Part shown: piece after piece, positions 8,230 to 17,560 of the stretch
Layout of the letters: each line of letters begins with the position of its first letter
How positions within the stretch are numbered: the stretch's first letter is position 1
Assembly: GCF_014205795.1 (NCBI RefSeq)
Contig: NZ_JACHCN010000001.1
Location: 434,001-498,000, forward strand
Direction of reading: 5' to 3'
Length of the DNA: 64,000 nt
Source: Rhodanobacter sp. MP7CTX1
GTDB taxonomy: Bacteria; Pseudomonadota; Gammaproteobacteria; Xanthomonadales; Rhodanobacteraceae
Position numbers and translations under genes: made by a program
The notes under the pieces: generated by a model
What the model saw: only the letters and a program-made list of their open reading frames with translations
What the model was told of the DNA's origin: nothing
Databases searched by the model: none

Positions 8230-9192
8230 TCACGCCCCTTTCAACTGCAGGAGATCAAAGGCCGAATGTCTTCGGACCACGGTTCGAGGTACGAACCGCC
8301 AAAGACGTTCTGCTCCGGGATACGCATCGATATCAGGTCCGTCTAGCACTAGCTCCACGGCACCGCTAAGTTGAAGCAAGGTGCCTTGCTCGAAGTCCGC
8401 AAATGCCAGACCGGCGAGTGGATTTACTGCGAAGTTTCCGAGTGTGTTGAAAAATCGATTGCCCGAGTAGTCCGGCACAGTGAGCGTACCGTTCTGACTG
8501 GCACGGACAAAGCCAGCAGGCCCGCCTCGATGAGACACGTCGACCTGGCGCCCCGTATCCGGCAAATCCACGTACGACCCAACAAAGAATGTCTCGGCTC
8601 TCTCGATAAGAGAGCGCGCATCGCCATCCAGTACACTCAGCTCCTCGCGTCCATCCACCGGGTCGGTTGATGCAGGCCTGCCCACCACGTGCCTCACCTT
8701 GATGTACTTGGGGCAATTGCCGAACACTTGTGCCGTTCGAATGTCCATGTGGGAACTTGCCGACGCGACCACCTTTCCGTTCACTCGGTATCGCCGCCTC
8801 GTCGCGAAATCGATTCCCAGCAAAGCCACCGACTCTCCCGAATGGAGGCCTTTACGTGCGGGATCCGCTTCGGACAGTGCCGTGCCGATACTTAGCGTCC
8901 TGGTGTTGGGTGACGACAAGAAGCCCGGACTTCCTGAGACCACTGTTGCCCAGACGAGTCCTTCGTCATCCACTGACCCGATAACAAGAAGACTCAGGCA
9001 AGAGAAGAAGATGCGCTGCTGCTCGCTTAGCTGCGTATGGAAGATACGGCTCTCCAAGCCGGCGAATACCTGGTCCGCACCAATCGTGTGCTGCAGGGCT
9101 CTTTCACCAACATGCCATCGCACGACGGCGTCCGCCGCAAATCTCTCGATCATTGTCATGGCCTGCGCTTGACGTATTGCATTCGCATTCAT
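8230..9192 (-). CDS. Pyridoxamine 5'-phosphate oxidase-family flavoprotein
   Basis: About 320 residues from ATG 9192; a TTG at 9264 is also open but adds non-conserved residues. The family is recognised by the opening WHVGERALQ, the flavin-barrel strand LLVIGSVDDEGLVWATVVSGSPGF (shortened here to its start LLVIGSVDD), LLGIDF, RRRYRVNG and the late GNCPKYI. Many relatives carry an additional ferredoxin-reductase/2Fe-2S part; this one ends after the PPOX region with no cysteine cluster. Predicted to bind FMN and reduce or oxidise an unknown substrate. It lies convergent to the LysR gene and near the hydrolase cluster. Confidence 0.8.
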   Translation of the reverse strand: MNANAIRQAQAMTMIERFAADAVVRWHVGERALQHTIGADQVFAGLESRIFHTQLSEQQRIFFSCLSLLVIGSVDDEGLVWATVVSGSPGFLSSPNTRTLSIGTALSEADPARKGLHSGESVALLGIDFATRRRYRVNGKVVASASSHMDIRTAQVFGNCPKYIKVRHVVGRPASTDPVDGREELSVLDGDARSLIERAETFFVGSYVDLPDTGRQVDVSHRGGPAGFVRASQNGTLTVPDYSGNRFFNTLGNFAVNPLAGLAFADFEQGTLLQLSGAVELVLDGPDIDAYPGAERLWRFVPRTVVRRHSAFDLLQLKGA

Positions 9193-9318
9193 CAGACGGC
9201 ATGGCACGTCTCCACTGAGGAATACATTCCTACTCTCCGAAATCAAGTTCGGCGCCCTCGTCAAAGCGACGAGGCAATTCCAGGCGCGTCACCTTGCTCG
9301 GGGCGATAAGAATATCCA

Positions 9319-10128
9319 TCAGGGATGCGCCAAATGAGCGGCATCCTCAATCAGCTTCGCGACGGCATCGGGGTGAGAGATCATCACCACGTGCGATGCG
9401 CCCGCGACAGCCACAGTACGGCGTGCGTGGGCTCTCTTCGCCATGAATTCGTGAGCTTTGGGCACGATGTTTTTGTCCAGGCTGCCGTAGATGAACCAGG
9501 ATGGCGCCGACTTCCACGCAGGCGGGCCCTGCAGCTTGTCGTGGAGCGCAGCATCTGTGACCGGTCTCTGCGACACCGCCATGAGCTGCGCCGTCTCCAG
9601 AGGGACGTCCGCCGCGAACTGGTCCGGAAGGCGGTCCTGCTTGATGTAGAGATCCTTTCCGCCATCGCTGAGACTGACCGGGGGAGCCAGGGCGGGCCCC
9701 AGAGTGGCGCCCGGAAAATGGTCACTGATGTCGGCGGCGCTCTCGCCAGTATCCGGCGCCAGGCCGTCGACATATACCAGCCCTTTGACGTGGGGATTCC
9801 CGGAACCTGCCGCGGTGATGACCTGACCGCCATAAGAGTGGCCGACCAACACCACGTCCCCGGGGATGCTCTTCAGAAGATCGGTGACGCTCGTGGTGTC
9901 GATCACCAGTCCTCGCAGAGGCACAGCCACAGCGACTACCTTGACCTGGTCCTTGATAAGCAACTTCACAACGCCATCCCAACTGGAAGAGTCGGCAAAC
10001 GCACCGTGCACCAAAACCACCGTTACGCCGGTTGCGTCGGGGGCAGCTGGTGTCGCGGAACGAACGATTGTCGAAGTTACTCCCAGAGCAATCGCGGTAG
10101 CGGCTAATGTGGTGAGAAGAACTTTCAT
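9319..10128 (-). CDS. Exported alpha/beta hydrolase
   Basis: 269 residues with a Sec signal peptide (residues 1-24, cleavage likely near VRSA). Oxyanion segment LVHGAFADSSSW, nucleophile Ser98 in VGHSYGG, probable acid Asp in YGSLDKN and the His in GASHVVM complete the triad. The protein resembles the small-ester/EstC-like hydrolases (salicylate-esterase fold). It is the last gene of a run of four same-strand hydrolases (13148 down to 9319). A hairpin separates it from the MBL gene upstream. Substrate not predictable. Confidence 0.88.
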   Translation of the reverse strand: MKVLLTTLAATAIALGVTSTIVRSATPAAPDATGVTVVLVHGAFADSSSWDGVVKLLIKDQVKVVAVAVPLRGLVIDTTSVTDLLKSIPGDVVLVGHSYGGQVITAAGSGNPHVKGLVYVDGLAPDTGESAADISDHFPGATLGPALAPPVSLSDGGKDLYIKQDRLPDQFAADVPLETAQLMAVSQRPVTDAALHDKLQGPPAWKSAPSWFIYGSLDKNIVPKAHEFMAKRAHARRTVAVAGASHVVMISHPDAVAKLIEDAAHLAHP

Positions 10129-10196
10129 CTCTACGTACCTCTCTCAGAAGCTATTGACGCCTGTGGTTCATGGCTCTTCGGTCAGACAGATCGATG

Positions 10197-10219
10197 GTCA
10201 TCCGGCCACCCCGGATGAC
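10197..10219 (-). terminator. Hairpin 3' of the MBL-fold gene
   Basis: A perfect 9-bp stem (GTCATCCGG/CCGGATGAC) with a 5-base loop, 6 bases past the MBL stop codon on the minus strand. There is no T-run, so it may only attenuate transcription or protect the 3' end between two genes of the run. Confidence 0.45.
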
Positions 10220-10225
10220 TCGCCG

Positions 10226-11185
10226 TCACTTGATACCGTCATAGACAATCTTGGTAAAGAAATCCGGGCCAATGACGAACTTTCCATATGTAGCGTCGAA
10301 GGCCGCTGTGGGTTTCGATGCGACAACATCGGCCAGCGATTTCCCCTGCTTCTTGAGAGAGCCCACGTTGTTACGGATACCGACCAACATGTCCCTGAAT
10401 GCCACCAGGTCTTTCCGATTGCCGACAGGGCCGTGACCCGGGACGACGATGGTTTTGTCCGTGATGACGGCGAGAATCTGGTTGTCGACCTTGATCATGC
10501 CGTCGATGCCGCCGCCCTGCTCATTGTCGATGAAGGGATAAACACCGTTCCAGAACAGGTCGCCCAGAACAGCCACATCGGCCTTTTTGAAGTAGACGTA
10601 GAGGTCGCTGTCCGTGTGCGCGGGCACGACGGGTGTCAACACAATGCTCTCGCCGTCGAAGTTGTACGTCTTGGGGCCACTGATCACTACGGTCGGCATG
10701 CCGTCGGGTGCCATCGTCTTGAATGTGTATTTCCAGTCGTCCACTCGCGTGGGCATCGAGAGGTGTTTGACGGTGTTGGGGGTCGCGATGATCGTGGCGC
10801 CCGCCTGGTGAAGCCACGGGTTGCCGTCGGTGTGATCCCAGTGATAGTGCGTGTCGACGAGATATTTCAAAGGCGCGTTGCTGATCTTGGCCAATGCCGC
10901 CTGGATGCTGTCCTTGGACAGCGAGATACCGCCGTCGACCATGAACTTTCCGTCAGTTCCCGTCAGCACCGTGATGTTTCCACCGGACCCGGACACGACG
11001 GTGAGATTTCCGCGCAGGGGCGTCAGCACAATGTCGGGTTTTGCCGCGGCTTCGTTGATCGTGGTTACGGGGCTTATGGCAGGGACTTGTGCACTTGCAG
11101 GTGGGCACGAAAGGCCGAGTGCAAGGGCTATCCCAAGGATCGCCAGTCCTGATATCTCAGTCTGCAAACGGTTCGTCGTCAACAT
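10226..11185 (-). CDS. Exported MBL-fold metallo-hydrolase
   Basis: 319 residues with an N-terminal signal (hydrophobic 11-30, cleavage near ASA). The zinc-binding signature THYHWDH is at residues 112-118, with further ligand His in VVPAHTDSD (~189) and VVPGHGPV. It resembles the periplasmic MBL proteins of the SoxH/quinoprotein-relay-associated type and is distinct from B3 beta-lactamases, but substrate assignment is not possible. It sits between two alpha/beta hydrolase genes on the same strand. RBS and start (ATG 11185) are plausible. Confidence 0.9.
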   Translation of the reverse strand: MLTTNRLQTEISGLAILGIALALGLSCPPASAQVPAISPVTTINEAAAKPDIVLTPLRGNLTVVSGSGGNITVLTGTDGKFMVDGGISLSKDSIQAALAKISNAPLKYLVDTHYHWDHTDGNPWLHQAGATIIATPNTVKHLSMPTRVDDWKYTFKTMAPDGMPTVVISGPKTYNFDGESIVLTPVVPAHTDSDLYVYFKKADVAVLGDLFWNGVYPFIDNEQGGGIDGMIKVDNQILAVITDKTIVVPGHGPVGNRKDLVAFRDMLVGIRNNVGSLKKQGKSLADVVASKPTAAFDATYGKFVIGPDFFTKIVYDGIK

Positions 11186-11231
11186 GGTTGCTCTCCAGCG
11201 TCTTTGATCACGCGTCTTTGCCCGTGGACTA

Positions 11232-12131
11232 CTACTTCGTCACGCGCCTGGCGAGGAAGTCTCGAATGAGTGGAACGATGACGTCCGCCTTGTCCTCGAG
11301 CGCAAAGTGCCCGGTAGGAATCAGATGAAACTCCAGCTCCTTGAGGTCGCGCTTGTACGGGTGGGCACCGTCTGCCGGGAAGATGAAGTCGCGCTCCCCC
11401 CAGACAATGAGTGTTGGCGGCTGATGCTTTCGCAGGTATTCCTGGACCTTCGGGTAGAGGGGAAGATTCGTCCGGTAGTCGTACATCATGTCCAATTGGA
11501 TGTCCGAGTTTCCGGGTCGATCCAGCAACGCCTGGTCGTGCACCCAGTTGTCCGGGGATACGCGGGTGACGTCATCGACGCCATCGGTGTATTGAAATTT
11601 GGTGGTTTCGAGTGTGAAAAGTTTCAACAGGGCCTTGGCGTTCTCGTCGGTGCGTTCCGACCAATATTTTTTAATGGGATCCCAAAATTCCTTGAGGCCT
11701 TCGTCGTAGGCGTTTCCGTTCTGCACGATCAGCCCGGTCACCTGATCGGGATGCTTTAAAGCGAGACGCCAACCGACCGGCGCGCCATAGTCCATGACGT
11801 ACATGGCATAGCGCTTGATGCCGAGTTTCGAAAGCAATTGGTCGACCAGCTCCGCGTAGCGATCGAAGGAATAGGTAAAGGACTTTCGGTCCGGCATATC
11901 GCTTTGCCCGTACCCCGGGTAGTCCGGCGCAACCACGTAGTAGCTGTCTGCCAGAGCTGGAATCAGGTTACGAAACATGTGTGATGAGGTGGGAAAGCCG
12001 TGAAGAAGAAGTACGCAGGGCTTATCCTTCGATCCTGCCTCTCGATAGAAGATCTTGATGCCATCGATCTGCGCATACCGATGGTGCGTCACTGGCATCT
12101 GCTGCGTAGGGGTTGATTTGTCGTTGCTCAT
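11232..12131 (-). CDS. Alpha/beta hydrolase, haloalkane dehalogenase/epoxide hydrolase-like
   Basis: 299 residues from ATG 12131 (GGGAG 8 bases upstream). Oxyanion loop HGFPTSS (44-50), nucleophile Asp114 in VMDYGAP rather than Ser, acid Asp in WGERDFIFP and His in TGHFALE. An Asp nucleophile is the hallmark of haloalkane dehalogenases and epoxide hydrolases, which form an ester intermediate. No signal peptide, so cytosolic, unlike its neighbours. Its place in a run of hydrolases suggests a shared catabolic or detoxification role. Confidence 0.9.
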   Translation of the reverse strand: MSNDKSTPTQQMPVTHHRYAQIDGIKIFYREAGSKDKPCVLLLHGFPTSSHMFRNLIPALADSYYVVAPDYPGYGQSDMPDRKSFTYSFDRYAELVDQLLSKLGIKRYAMYVMDYGAPVGWRLALKHPDQVTGLIVQNGNAYDEGLKEFWDPIKKYWSERTDENAKALLKLFTLETTKFQYTDGVDDVTRVSPDNWVHDQALLDRPGNSDIQLDMMYDYRTNLPLYPKVQEYLRKHQPPTLIVWGERDFIFPADGAHPYKRDLKELEFHLIPTGHFALEDKADVIVPLIRDFLARRVTK

Positions 12132-12185
12132 CGGATGTCTCCCGCGTTGTCGCTGGTCATGGCGGTTTAGGGCTTGCTGCACGGC

Positions 12186-13148
12186 CTATGCGGTCGCGAA
12201 GGCAAGCAGGTCCTGATTGAATCGCTCGGTGTGCGTGGCGAAGAGTCCGTGAGGTGCGCCGTCGTAGACCTTGAGCGTCGCGTTCTTGACGATTTTTGAG
12301 GAGAGCATCGCCGAGTCCGCGATCGGTACGATCTGATCGTCATCGCCGTGAATGATCAGGGTTGGCACATCGATCTTCTTTAGATCCTCGGTGAGGTCGG
12401 TCTCCGAAAACGCCTTGATGCAATCGTAGGAACCCTTCAACCCTGCCTGCATCGACCACAGCCAAAAGCTGTCTCGTATGCCCTGTGAGACTTTTGATCC
12501 CGGCCGATTCGCGCCGTAGAAAGGCGCACTCAGATCCTTGTAGAACTGCGAACGGTTGTTGAGGACACCTGCACGGATATCGTCAAAAACGCCGATGGGA
12601 AGGCCGCCGGGGTTGGCTGCTGTCTTCAACATCAACGGTGGAATCGCACTGACCAGCACGACCTTCGACACGCGTTTGGTGCCATGGCGGCCGACATATC
12701 GCGTGACTTCGCCACCGCCTGTGGAATGGCCAACCAGAATGATGTCCTTTAAATCGAGCGCCTCGATAAGATCGGCAAGATCGTCGGCGTAAGTGCCGAG
12801 GTCGTTTCCCGACCACGGCTGATCGGAACGCCCGTGCCCACGCCTGTCGTGGGCAACACCGCGAAAACCATGAGATGCCATGAGAAACATCTGGTTGTCC
12901 CATGCATCCGCCATCAGCGGCCACCCGTGGGAGAAGACCACGGGTTGACCCGTTCCCCAGTCCTTGTAGAAAATTCGGGTGCCGTCCTGCGTAATGACCG
13001 CGCGTTTCGCGGGGGAGTCAGCGTGTGACCCGGAAGCGCTTGGGCCGCTCGTCTTGGTTGCGTTGACGGGCGGTGTTGCTGCAGCGACAACGGCGAGTCC
13101 ACCGACGACAAAGTTGCGCCTTGTGGCTGACGTTGTGTTGGATCTCAT
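12186..13148 (-). CDS. Exported alpha/beta hydrolase, non-heme chloroperoxidase-like, Tat-type signal
   Basis: 320 residues. The N-terminus carries a twin-arginine-like motif ([10 protein letters not shown]) before a hydrophobic stretch (15-30), so Tat export is likely. The catalytic core matches cofactor-free haloperoxidases/esterases: FSHGWPL oxyanion segment, RRGHGRS, nucleophile Ser142 in VGHSTGGG, acid Asp in GDDDQIVP and His in APHGLF. It is the first of the four-gene hydrolase run, 280 bp downstream of the same-strand AraC regulator gene. Peroxidase activity in such proteins is often incidental; esterase or lactonase activity is likelier. Confidence 0.9.
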   Translation of the reverse strand: MRSNTTSATRRNFVVGGLAVVAAATPPVNATKTSGPSASGSHADSPAKRAVITQDGTRIFYKDWGTGQPVVFSHGWPLMADAWDNQMFLMASHGFRGVAHDRRGHGRSDQPWSGNDLGTYADDLADLIEALDLKDIILVGHSTGGGEVTRYVGRHGTKRVSKVVLVSAIPPLMLKTAANPGGLPIGVFDDIRAGVLNNRSQFYKDLSAPFYGANRPGSKVSQGIRDSFWLWSMQAGLKGSYDCIKAFSETDLTEDLKKIDVPTLIIHGDDDQIVPIADSAMLSSKIVKNATLKVYDGAPHGLFATHTERFNQDLLAFATA

Positions 13149-13429
13149 GGGTAAGTACCTCCTGAAGTGCGCATGCCGCCGTCTTTGATGTCGCTGACAA
13201 GCGCTTGGACAAGTGACGCGGAAGGGGGCGGTGCTTGCCGCCTCAGCCGGTGAGTCCGGGCTTTGCTCCCGTGTCTTGCGTCATTCTCCCCAAGCGACAA
13301 GGGCGGTCTGACTGAATTGACTGTGCTAAAGGTTCACTTCGCGTGTCGCCAGCTGCACCTTACGAGCTGTTGAAGCGCAGAGATTGGATAAACAAGGGCC
13401 ATTTGCAGAATTGTCCGAACAGGTGGTTG

Positions 13430-14407
13430 TCAGAGCGTGGCTGACCATGCGCTTTGAGCAGCCGATGCGCGTTGTTCTTGGGATGAGCGGAAGTGCGCGC
13501 ACTCCGAGCGGCGCCACGCCGACGGACTTGCCTTTACCCGGCGTGAAAAGACCCGCGTAAAGTGGCTTTGATCCGAGAATCCGGAGGCAGAAGCGATACT
13601 GGCCAGTGGCTCATCCGTGCCGAGAAGTAGCTTCTTGGCCAAGTCGATGCGGCGATTCAAGAGCCACTGGTGCGGCGCGCTTCCCGTCGTGTTCTTGAAC
13701 AGATAGGAGAAGTGGCTCGGCGAAAGCGCACACGCGCACGCCAGATCTTCGATAGATAGCCTTCTTTCAATCTTTTCGGAGACGATCTCGTTGACCTTTT
13801 GAATTTGCCAGGGGGCTAATCGATCGCGATCGAACGTCGACTTGGCTTTTACGCAGTAGTACGTGCGAGCCACGTGGGTGACCACCGCATCCATGATCTG
13901 TTCGGTATGGGAGGCCGCTGGCTCTCCTTGCGATTCGAGCAAGGGAAGGCAGGCAAGTGCGAGATATTTCAGAAGTGGATCGAACAGTGAGAGTCGCGCT
14001 GGCATTCTTTCCAGGGGCACTACGCTCTTGCCCTCTGTGCCGCCCGTCAGTTCGTCAAGACGTGATTTGGGGAAATGGAACTGGACGCAATTGAGAGATC
14101 GACGAACAACGCTGTTCCAGCAATACGCCCGGTCATAGATACCCACCATGCCTTCCGACTGAAACGGGAGGGCAACGCGTTGCGCGTTGCACCACATGTC
14201 GTGGCCAATGTAGCTTTCGAGATAGACCACCACGGTGAACATCGACCTGCAGGGCAATGATTCGCAGACCACTTCACTAGCGGGTTGGATGCGATCGTGA
14301 TTGATGACGCAGCGCGGTGAAGTGATCGAGATGCCGGAGCGCAGGACGCTACCGTCACCGTCGCGCTGGAACATCAAGCTCATCAGGGTGGTTTCTTCAT
14401 CGAGCAT
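13430..14407 (-). CDS. AraC family transcriptional regulator
   Basis: 325 residues, ATG 14407 with AGGGG 7 bases upstream. The N-terminal ~200 residues are a cupin-like sensing domain. The C-terminal ~100 hold two HTH motifs (LSIEDLACACALSPSHFSYLFK and ASIASASGFSDQSHFTRVF are the two recognition regions, abbreviated by their cores LSPSHFS and FSDQSHF). It lies directly upstream of the run of four hydrolase genes on the same strand, so it is a good candidate regulator. A divergent LysR gene starts 480 bp away. Confidence 0.9.
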   Translation of the reverse strand: MLDEETTLMSLMFQRDGDGSVLRSGISITSPRCVINHDRIQPASEVVCESLPCRSMFTVVVYLESYIGHDMWCNAQRVALPFQSEGMVGIYDRAYCWNSVVRRSLNCVQFHFPKSRLDELTGGTEGKSVVPLERMPARLSLFDPLLKYLALACLPLLESQGEPAASHTEQIMDAVVTHVARTYYCVKAKSTFDRDRLAPWQIQKVNEIVSEKIERRLSIEDLACACALSPSHFSYLFKNTTGSAPHQWLLNRRIDLAKKLLLGTDEPLASIASASGFSDQSHFTRVFSRRVKASPSAWRRSECAHFRSSQEQRASAAQSAWSATL

Positions 14408-14887
14408 GGCATGCCCCTAATCAAAGATGGAGCCTCAGTTCCCCTGATAGAATAAAGAGCAGGCAGCCCTGGCGGTGATCGGGCTACCTTCGACATTGCA
14501 GGACGCCTCGATAACCGAGCGACGTCACCTCGTCCGAGTGGTATCCGCTTCTGTATGCCAATCCAGCCCTGAGCCAACGCCGGGACTGATGGGATGGGAA
14601 GGAGATCTTGCGCCGCTACCACCGCCATGAGAATACCTTTTTTTCGCAATGCCACGCATCATCTTGCGCAAGGATCGAGCGGTGAATATCGGTGACGTGC
14701 GCGAAAACTCAGATTCGCGGCGACTTTCGGCCACTTGTTAAGAAGGACTTTAGAGTTCGGCGCGTCTTCGAGCCCGCATGGCGTGACAAACTTGCGTCCG
14801 TGAGACGTAAGGTCTCTACTGTCACTGGACGTAGAGGCAAGAATTTGCCCCATGGGCAGACCATATCGACGATAGAGGGTCGGCTCG
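14408..14887. other. 480-bp divergent intergenic region (araC-type / lysR-type)
   Basis: Between two divergent regulator starts. I see no convincing gene, tRNA or strong palindrome. It presumably holds both promoters. Its base composition is slightly lower in GC than the neighbouring genes. Confidence 0.4.
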
Positions 14888-15781
14888 ATGGACCGCTACG
14901 CTGCTATGAAGATCTTCGTGAAGGTCGCCGACTGCGACAGTTTGGCTGAAGCGGCGCGAACGTTATTCATGAGCGCCTCGGCCGTAACGCGCGCCATCAC
15001 TTACCTTGAAGAGCAAATCGGAACGCGCCTCTTTGTTCGCACAACTCGAGCACTGAAGATTACCGAGGCAGGCGTCCGTTACCTTCAAGACTGCCGGCGC
15101 ATCCTGACCGATATCGATGCTTCCGAATCGGCGGCGGCCGCCGCTTACTCAACGCCATCCGGGAAGCTGACGGTAACCGCGCCCGAGTTGTTTGGACAGC
15201 TATATGTGCTGCCCATTCTTCTGGACTTTTTACAACAGCACCGGCGGGTCGTAGGGCACGCTCTTTTCACGAATCGTGTCACCGATCTGGTGACCGAGGA
15301 GATCGATGTGGGCGTACGTATTGGGCATCTGCCTGACTCTGACTACCGCGCGATTCTCGTGGGTTCTGTACGAAGCATTGTCTGCGGATCTCCGTCGTAC
15401 TTTGACGCGCACGGTGTTCCCAATTCGCCGTCTGATCTCCGCGGTCACAATGTGATTGCCGTGGCCGATATTTGGTCGCCCCAGGATTGGGAGTTCTGTC
15501 ACCCTGACACGACTGTCACCGTGAACCCCCGGCTGTTGTGCAGCAACGATGGCTCTGGAATCGCTGCGACCATGGCTGGCTGGGGACTCACAAAGATCAT
15601 GGTTTACAAAATTGCCTCTCCCCTTGTGGAGGGGCGCCTTCAACCCGTTCTCTCTGAATTTGAAGGTCCGCCGCTCCCGATCCATGCACTTATTCCTGAG
15701 GGACGGCATGTGTCGGCAAAGGTGAAGCTCTTCCTGGATATGCTCGTTGAGAGGCTGCGGCATAACTCGGTCCTAAATTAG
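14888..15781 (+). CDS. LysR family transcriptional regulator
   Basis: 297 residues. N-terminal HTH (MDRYAAMKIFVKVADCDS, then AARTLFMSASAVTRAITYLE region) and a C-terminal effector domain. ATG 14888 has GAGGG about 9 bases upstream. Protein character is that of the proteobacterial CrgA/AaeR-like LysR branch. No divergent target gene is adjacent; the nearest co-directional genes are XapX and a dienelactone hydrolase beyond a 370-bp gap. Targets and effector unknown. Confidence 0.9.
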   Translation: MDRYAAMKIFVKVADCDSLAEAARTLFMSASAVTRAITYLEEQIGTRLFVRTTRALKITEAGVRYLQDCRRILTDIDASESAAAAAYSTPSGKLTVTAPELFGQLYVLPILLDFLQQHRRVVGHALFTNRVTDLVTEEIDVGVRIGHLPDSDYRAILVGSVRSIVCGSPSYFDAHGVPNSPSDLRGHNVIAVADIWSPQDWEFCHPDTTVTVNPRLLCSNDGSGIAATMAGWGLTKIMVYKIASPLVEGRLQPVLSEFEGPPLPIHALIPEGRHVSAKVKLFLDMLVERLRHNSVLN

Positions 15782-15799
15782 CCGATCGGGGGATCAACT

Positions 15800-16060
15800 G
15801 CGGCAGCACTGGGCCACGACCGGCGGCTGCTGCATCCCCGCTCCAGGGTGCGAAGAGAACCTCAGCGTCTTTATCCAATCCTCAGTGATTCGGACAATAC
15901 GGCAATGTGTGTCGGCACCAGACTTGATTACGAATTCCCGATGGACTTCGACGCAAGAAATGGTCCCGGTGGCGGCCAGGAGTAGGCGAGTTAAGTGTGA
16001 CCGCCGTGTCAGGACGTGAAATGGTCACGGCGGTGTCGCCGCCCAGAGACAAGACGCAAG
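15800..16060. mobile_element. Probable insertion-sequence remnant with paired repeats
   Basis: The 367-bp gap after the LysR gene has no intact gene. It contains two GACAC-(CGCCG/GGCGG)-T-type repeats facing each other (ACCGCCGTG 16000-16008, CACGGCGGT 16026-16034) next to a stretch whose minus-strand translation (LLLAATGTIS, then HREFVIKSGADTHCRIVR) I recall seeing repeatedly beside IS elements in related genomes. No transposase frame remains. Assignment to an IS family is from memory only and uncertain. Confidence 0.35.
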
Positions 16061-16148
16061 TGCCGCGGCGAGACCTGGAAGCGTTCAGACCTACCGGGTC
16101 TGCTGCACGATGTGGAATACCCCCGCCAGGTCGGTATGAGGACAAGCA

Positions 16149-16415
16149 ATGAAGATCTATTTGATCTCTTCCGCTGTGGGGCTTCTGGTTGGCCTTATTT
16201 ACGGTGTTCTCAACGTTAGATCACCCGCTCCACCAATGGTCGCTCTGATAGGACTCTTGGGCATCCTGGTTGGCGAACAAGCCGTTCCGGTGGTGCGGAA
16301 AGTTCTGCAGGGGCAGCCTGTCACCGTCGCGGTTTGCTCGAAGGAATTGCGCGCACATACGTTTGCGCGATTGCCGGGTGTCAATGACTTGAAGTCGTGC
16401 GGCAGCGAGAAGTAA
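16149..16415 (+). CDS. XapX domain-containing small membrane protein (DUF1427)
   Basis: 88 residues. The first ~55 form two hydrophobic helices around a short loop with the XapX pattern (GLLVGLIYGVLNVRSPAPP, then ALIGLLGILVGEQ, both abbreviated), followed by a basic soluble tail. XapX proteins are small membrane proteins of unknown function, often beside hydrolases or regulators. Here a dienelactone hydrolase gene begins 53 bp downstream on the same strand, which suggests co-transcription. Confidence 0.85.
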   Translation: MKIYLISSAVGLLVGLIYGVLNVRSPAPPMVALIGLLGILVGEQAVPVVRKVLQGQPVTVAVCSKELRAHTFARLPGVNDLKSCGSEK

Positions 16416-16468
16416 GTCATCGCGTAGCGGCGCGCCTTACGGGTGCTCAATCATCTACGGACTAAGCC

Positions 16469-17164
16469 ATGGAAAAGACGCTGACCATAACGGTTTCAGA
16501 CGGTACATTCTCCGCCTATGTGGCTAAACCCAAGTCGGGTAGCGGGCCGATCGTTGTTTTGCTTCAGGAGGCCTTCGGGGTTAACGCCGGCATCCGCTAC
16601 ACCGCAGGAGAGATAGCAAAGGAGGGCTTTGTGACCGTGTGCCCGGACCTGTATTGGCGCGTAGCGCCGGGTATTGAACTGTCCGATCACATCGAATCTG
16701 AAACAAGACAGGCCTTCGAAATCTACGATCAACTCGATATCGGTAAAGCGGTCGATGACGTCTACGCTACCGTCGAAGTGGCGCGCCCCCTTTCATCGAC
16801 ACACAAGGTGGGGGTCATGGGCTTTTGTCTGGGTGGACTGCTGACAACCCTTATGTCTGCTCGTCACCCTGTGGACGCGGCTGTCTCTTACTACGGCGGA
16901 GGTACAGAGCGGTACGTCGATGAACTCGGGCGAGTGAAAGGACCACTGCTCATGCACCTGGCGGGGAACGATGAATACATGGCGCCCGCTGCGCAAAAGA
17001 AAATTCAGGCAGCCTTGTCCGGCTGCCCTTTGGTCGAGATCGATACTTACCCACAGCGACAGCATGCCTTCGCTCGACACGGCGGCGACCACTACAACGC
17101 GGCCGATGCCTCGCTCGCCAAGCAGCGAACGGTCGATTTTTTTCGGGAATATCTAGTCACCTGA
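16469..17164 (+). CDS. Dienelactone hydrolase family protein
   Basis: 231 residues. The Cys nucleophile elbow GFCLGG places Cys at about residue 120, with acid Asp in AGNDEYM and His in QRQHAFAR, the DLH Cys-Asp-His triad. The Glu in LLQEAFGVN that orders the nucleophile is also present. Length matches carboxymethylenebutenolidase (~235 aa). It may hydrolyse dienelactones of aromatic breakdown or other small lactones, but no catechol-pathway genes are nearby, so the substrate is open. Follows the XapX gene. Confidence 0.9.
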   Translation: MEKTLTITVSDGTFSAYVAKPKSGSGPIVVLLQEAFGVNAGIRYTAGEIAKEGFVTVCPDLYWRVAPGIELSDHIESETRQAFEIYDQLDIGKAVDDVYATVEVARPLSSTHKVGVMGFCLGGLLTTLMSARHPVDAAVSYYGGGTERYVDELGRVKGPLLMHLAGNDEYMAPAAQKKIQAALSGCPLVEIDTYPQRQHAFARHGGDHYNAADASLAKQRTVDFFREYLVT

Positions 17165-17560
17165 GTAGACCGTGTGCGTGCATGAAGGAATCGCCCAGTG
17201 TCGTTCCGCTGCAGAGCGTCGTGCCATATAGCGGCTACTACGTTTGAGAGTAGCTACCCGCTGAGAACGGAAGCGTTGCTTCGGTTACCACTTCAACGGA
17301 AGCCAATTCAAGCGAATTGATCGAGCGCCACATGCACGGGATAGCGGCTTTTGCCGGGATGACGGTTTGTGCGGGGAAGGGGCGCGGCGGCTATACCAAA
17401 GGGCCTGGGGCCGGTTATCCGGTGATCGTGCCAAAAAGGGCCATGTCGTTTTCCACTGACACCACCACTTACGGACTTGACGGGAGATTTGACCTCTGGT
17501 TCTTGAATCTTAAGGATCTCAGCTAGGCATATCATCGCGGGTACGCCAGTTTGCGACCTG
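17165..17560. repeat. 396-bp intergenic region with a REP-like palindromic repeat
   Basis: Between convergent genes. No gene is seen. Around 17338-17366 the bases GGGATAGCGGCTTTTGCCGG followed by GATGACGG resemble the common dispersed 'CCGGCxxxCGCCGGxATGACG' repeat of Xanthomonadales, with a partial stem GCGGC/GCCGG. It could serve as transcription end for both genes. Confidence 0.35.

Noticed and set aside
9866-11152. Plus-strand open frame of 428 codons
   Set aside because: Antisense to the MBL-fold and alpha/beta hydrolase genes, which have signal peptides and catalytic motifs.
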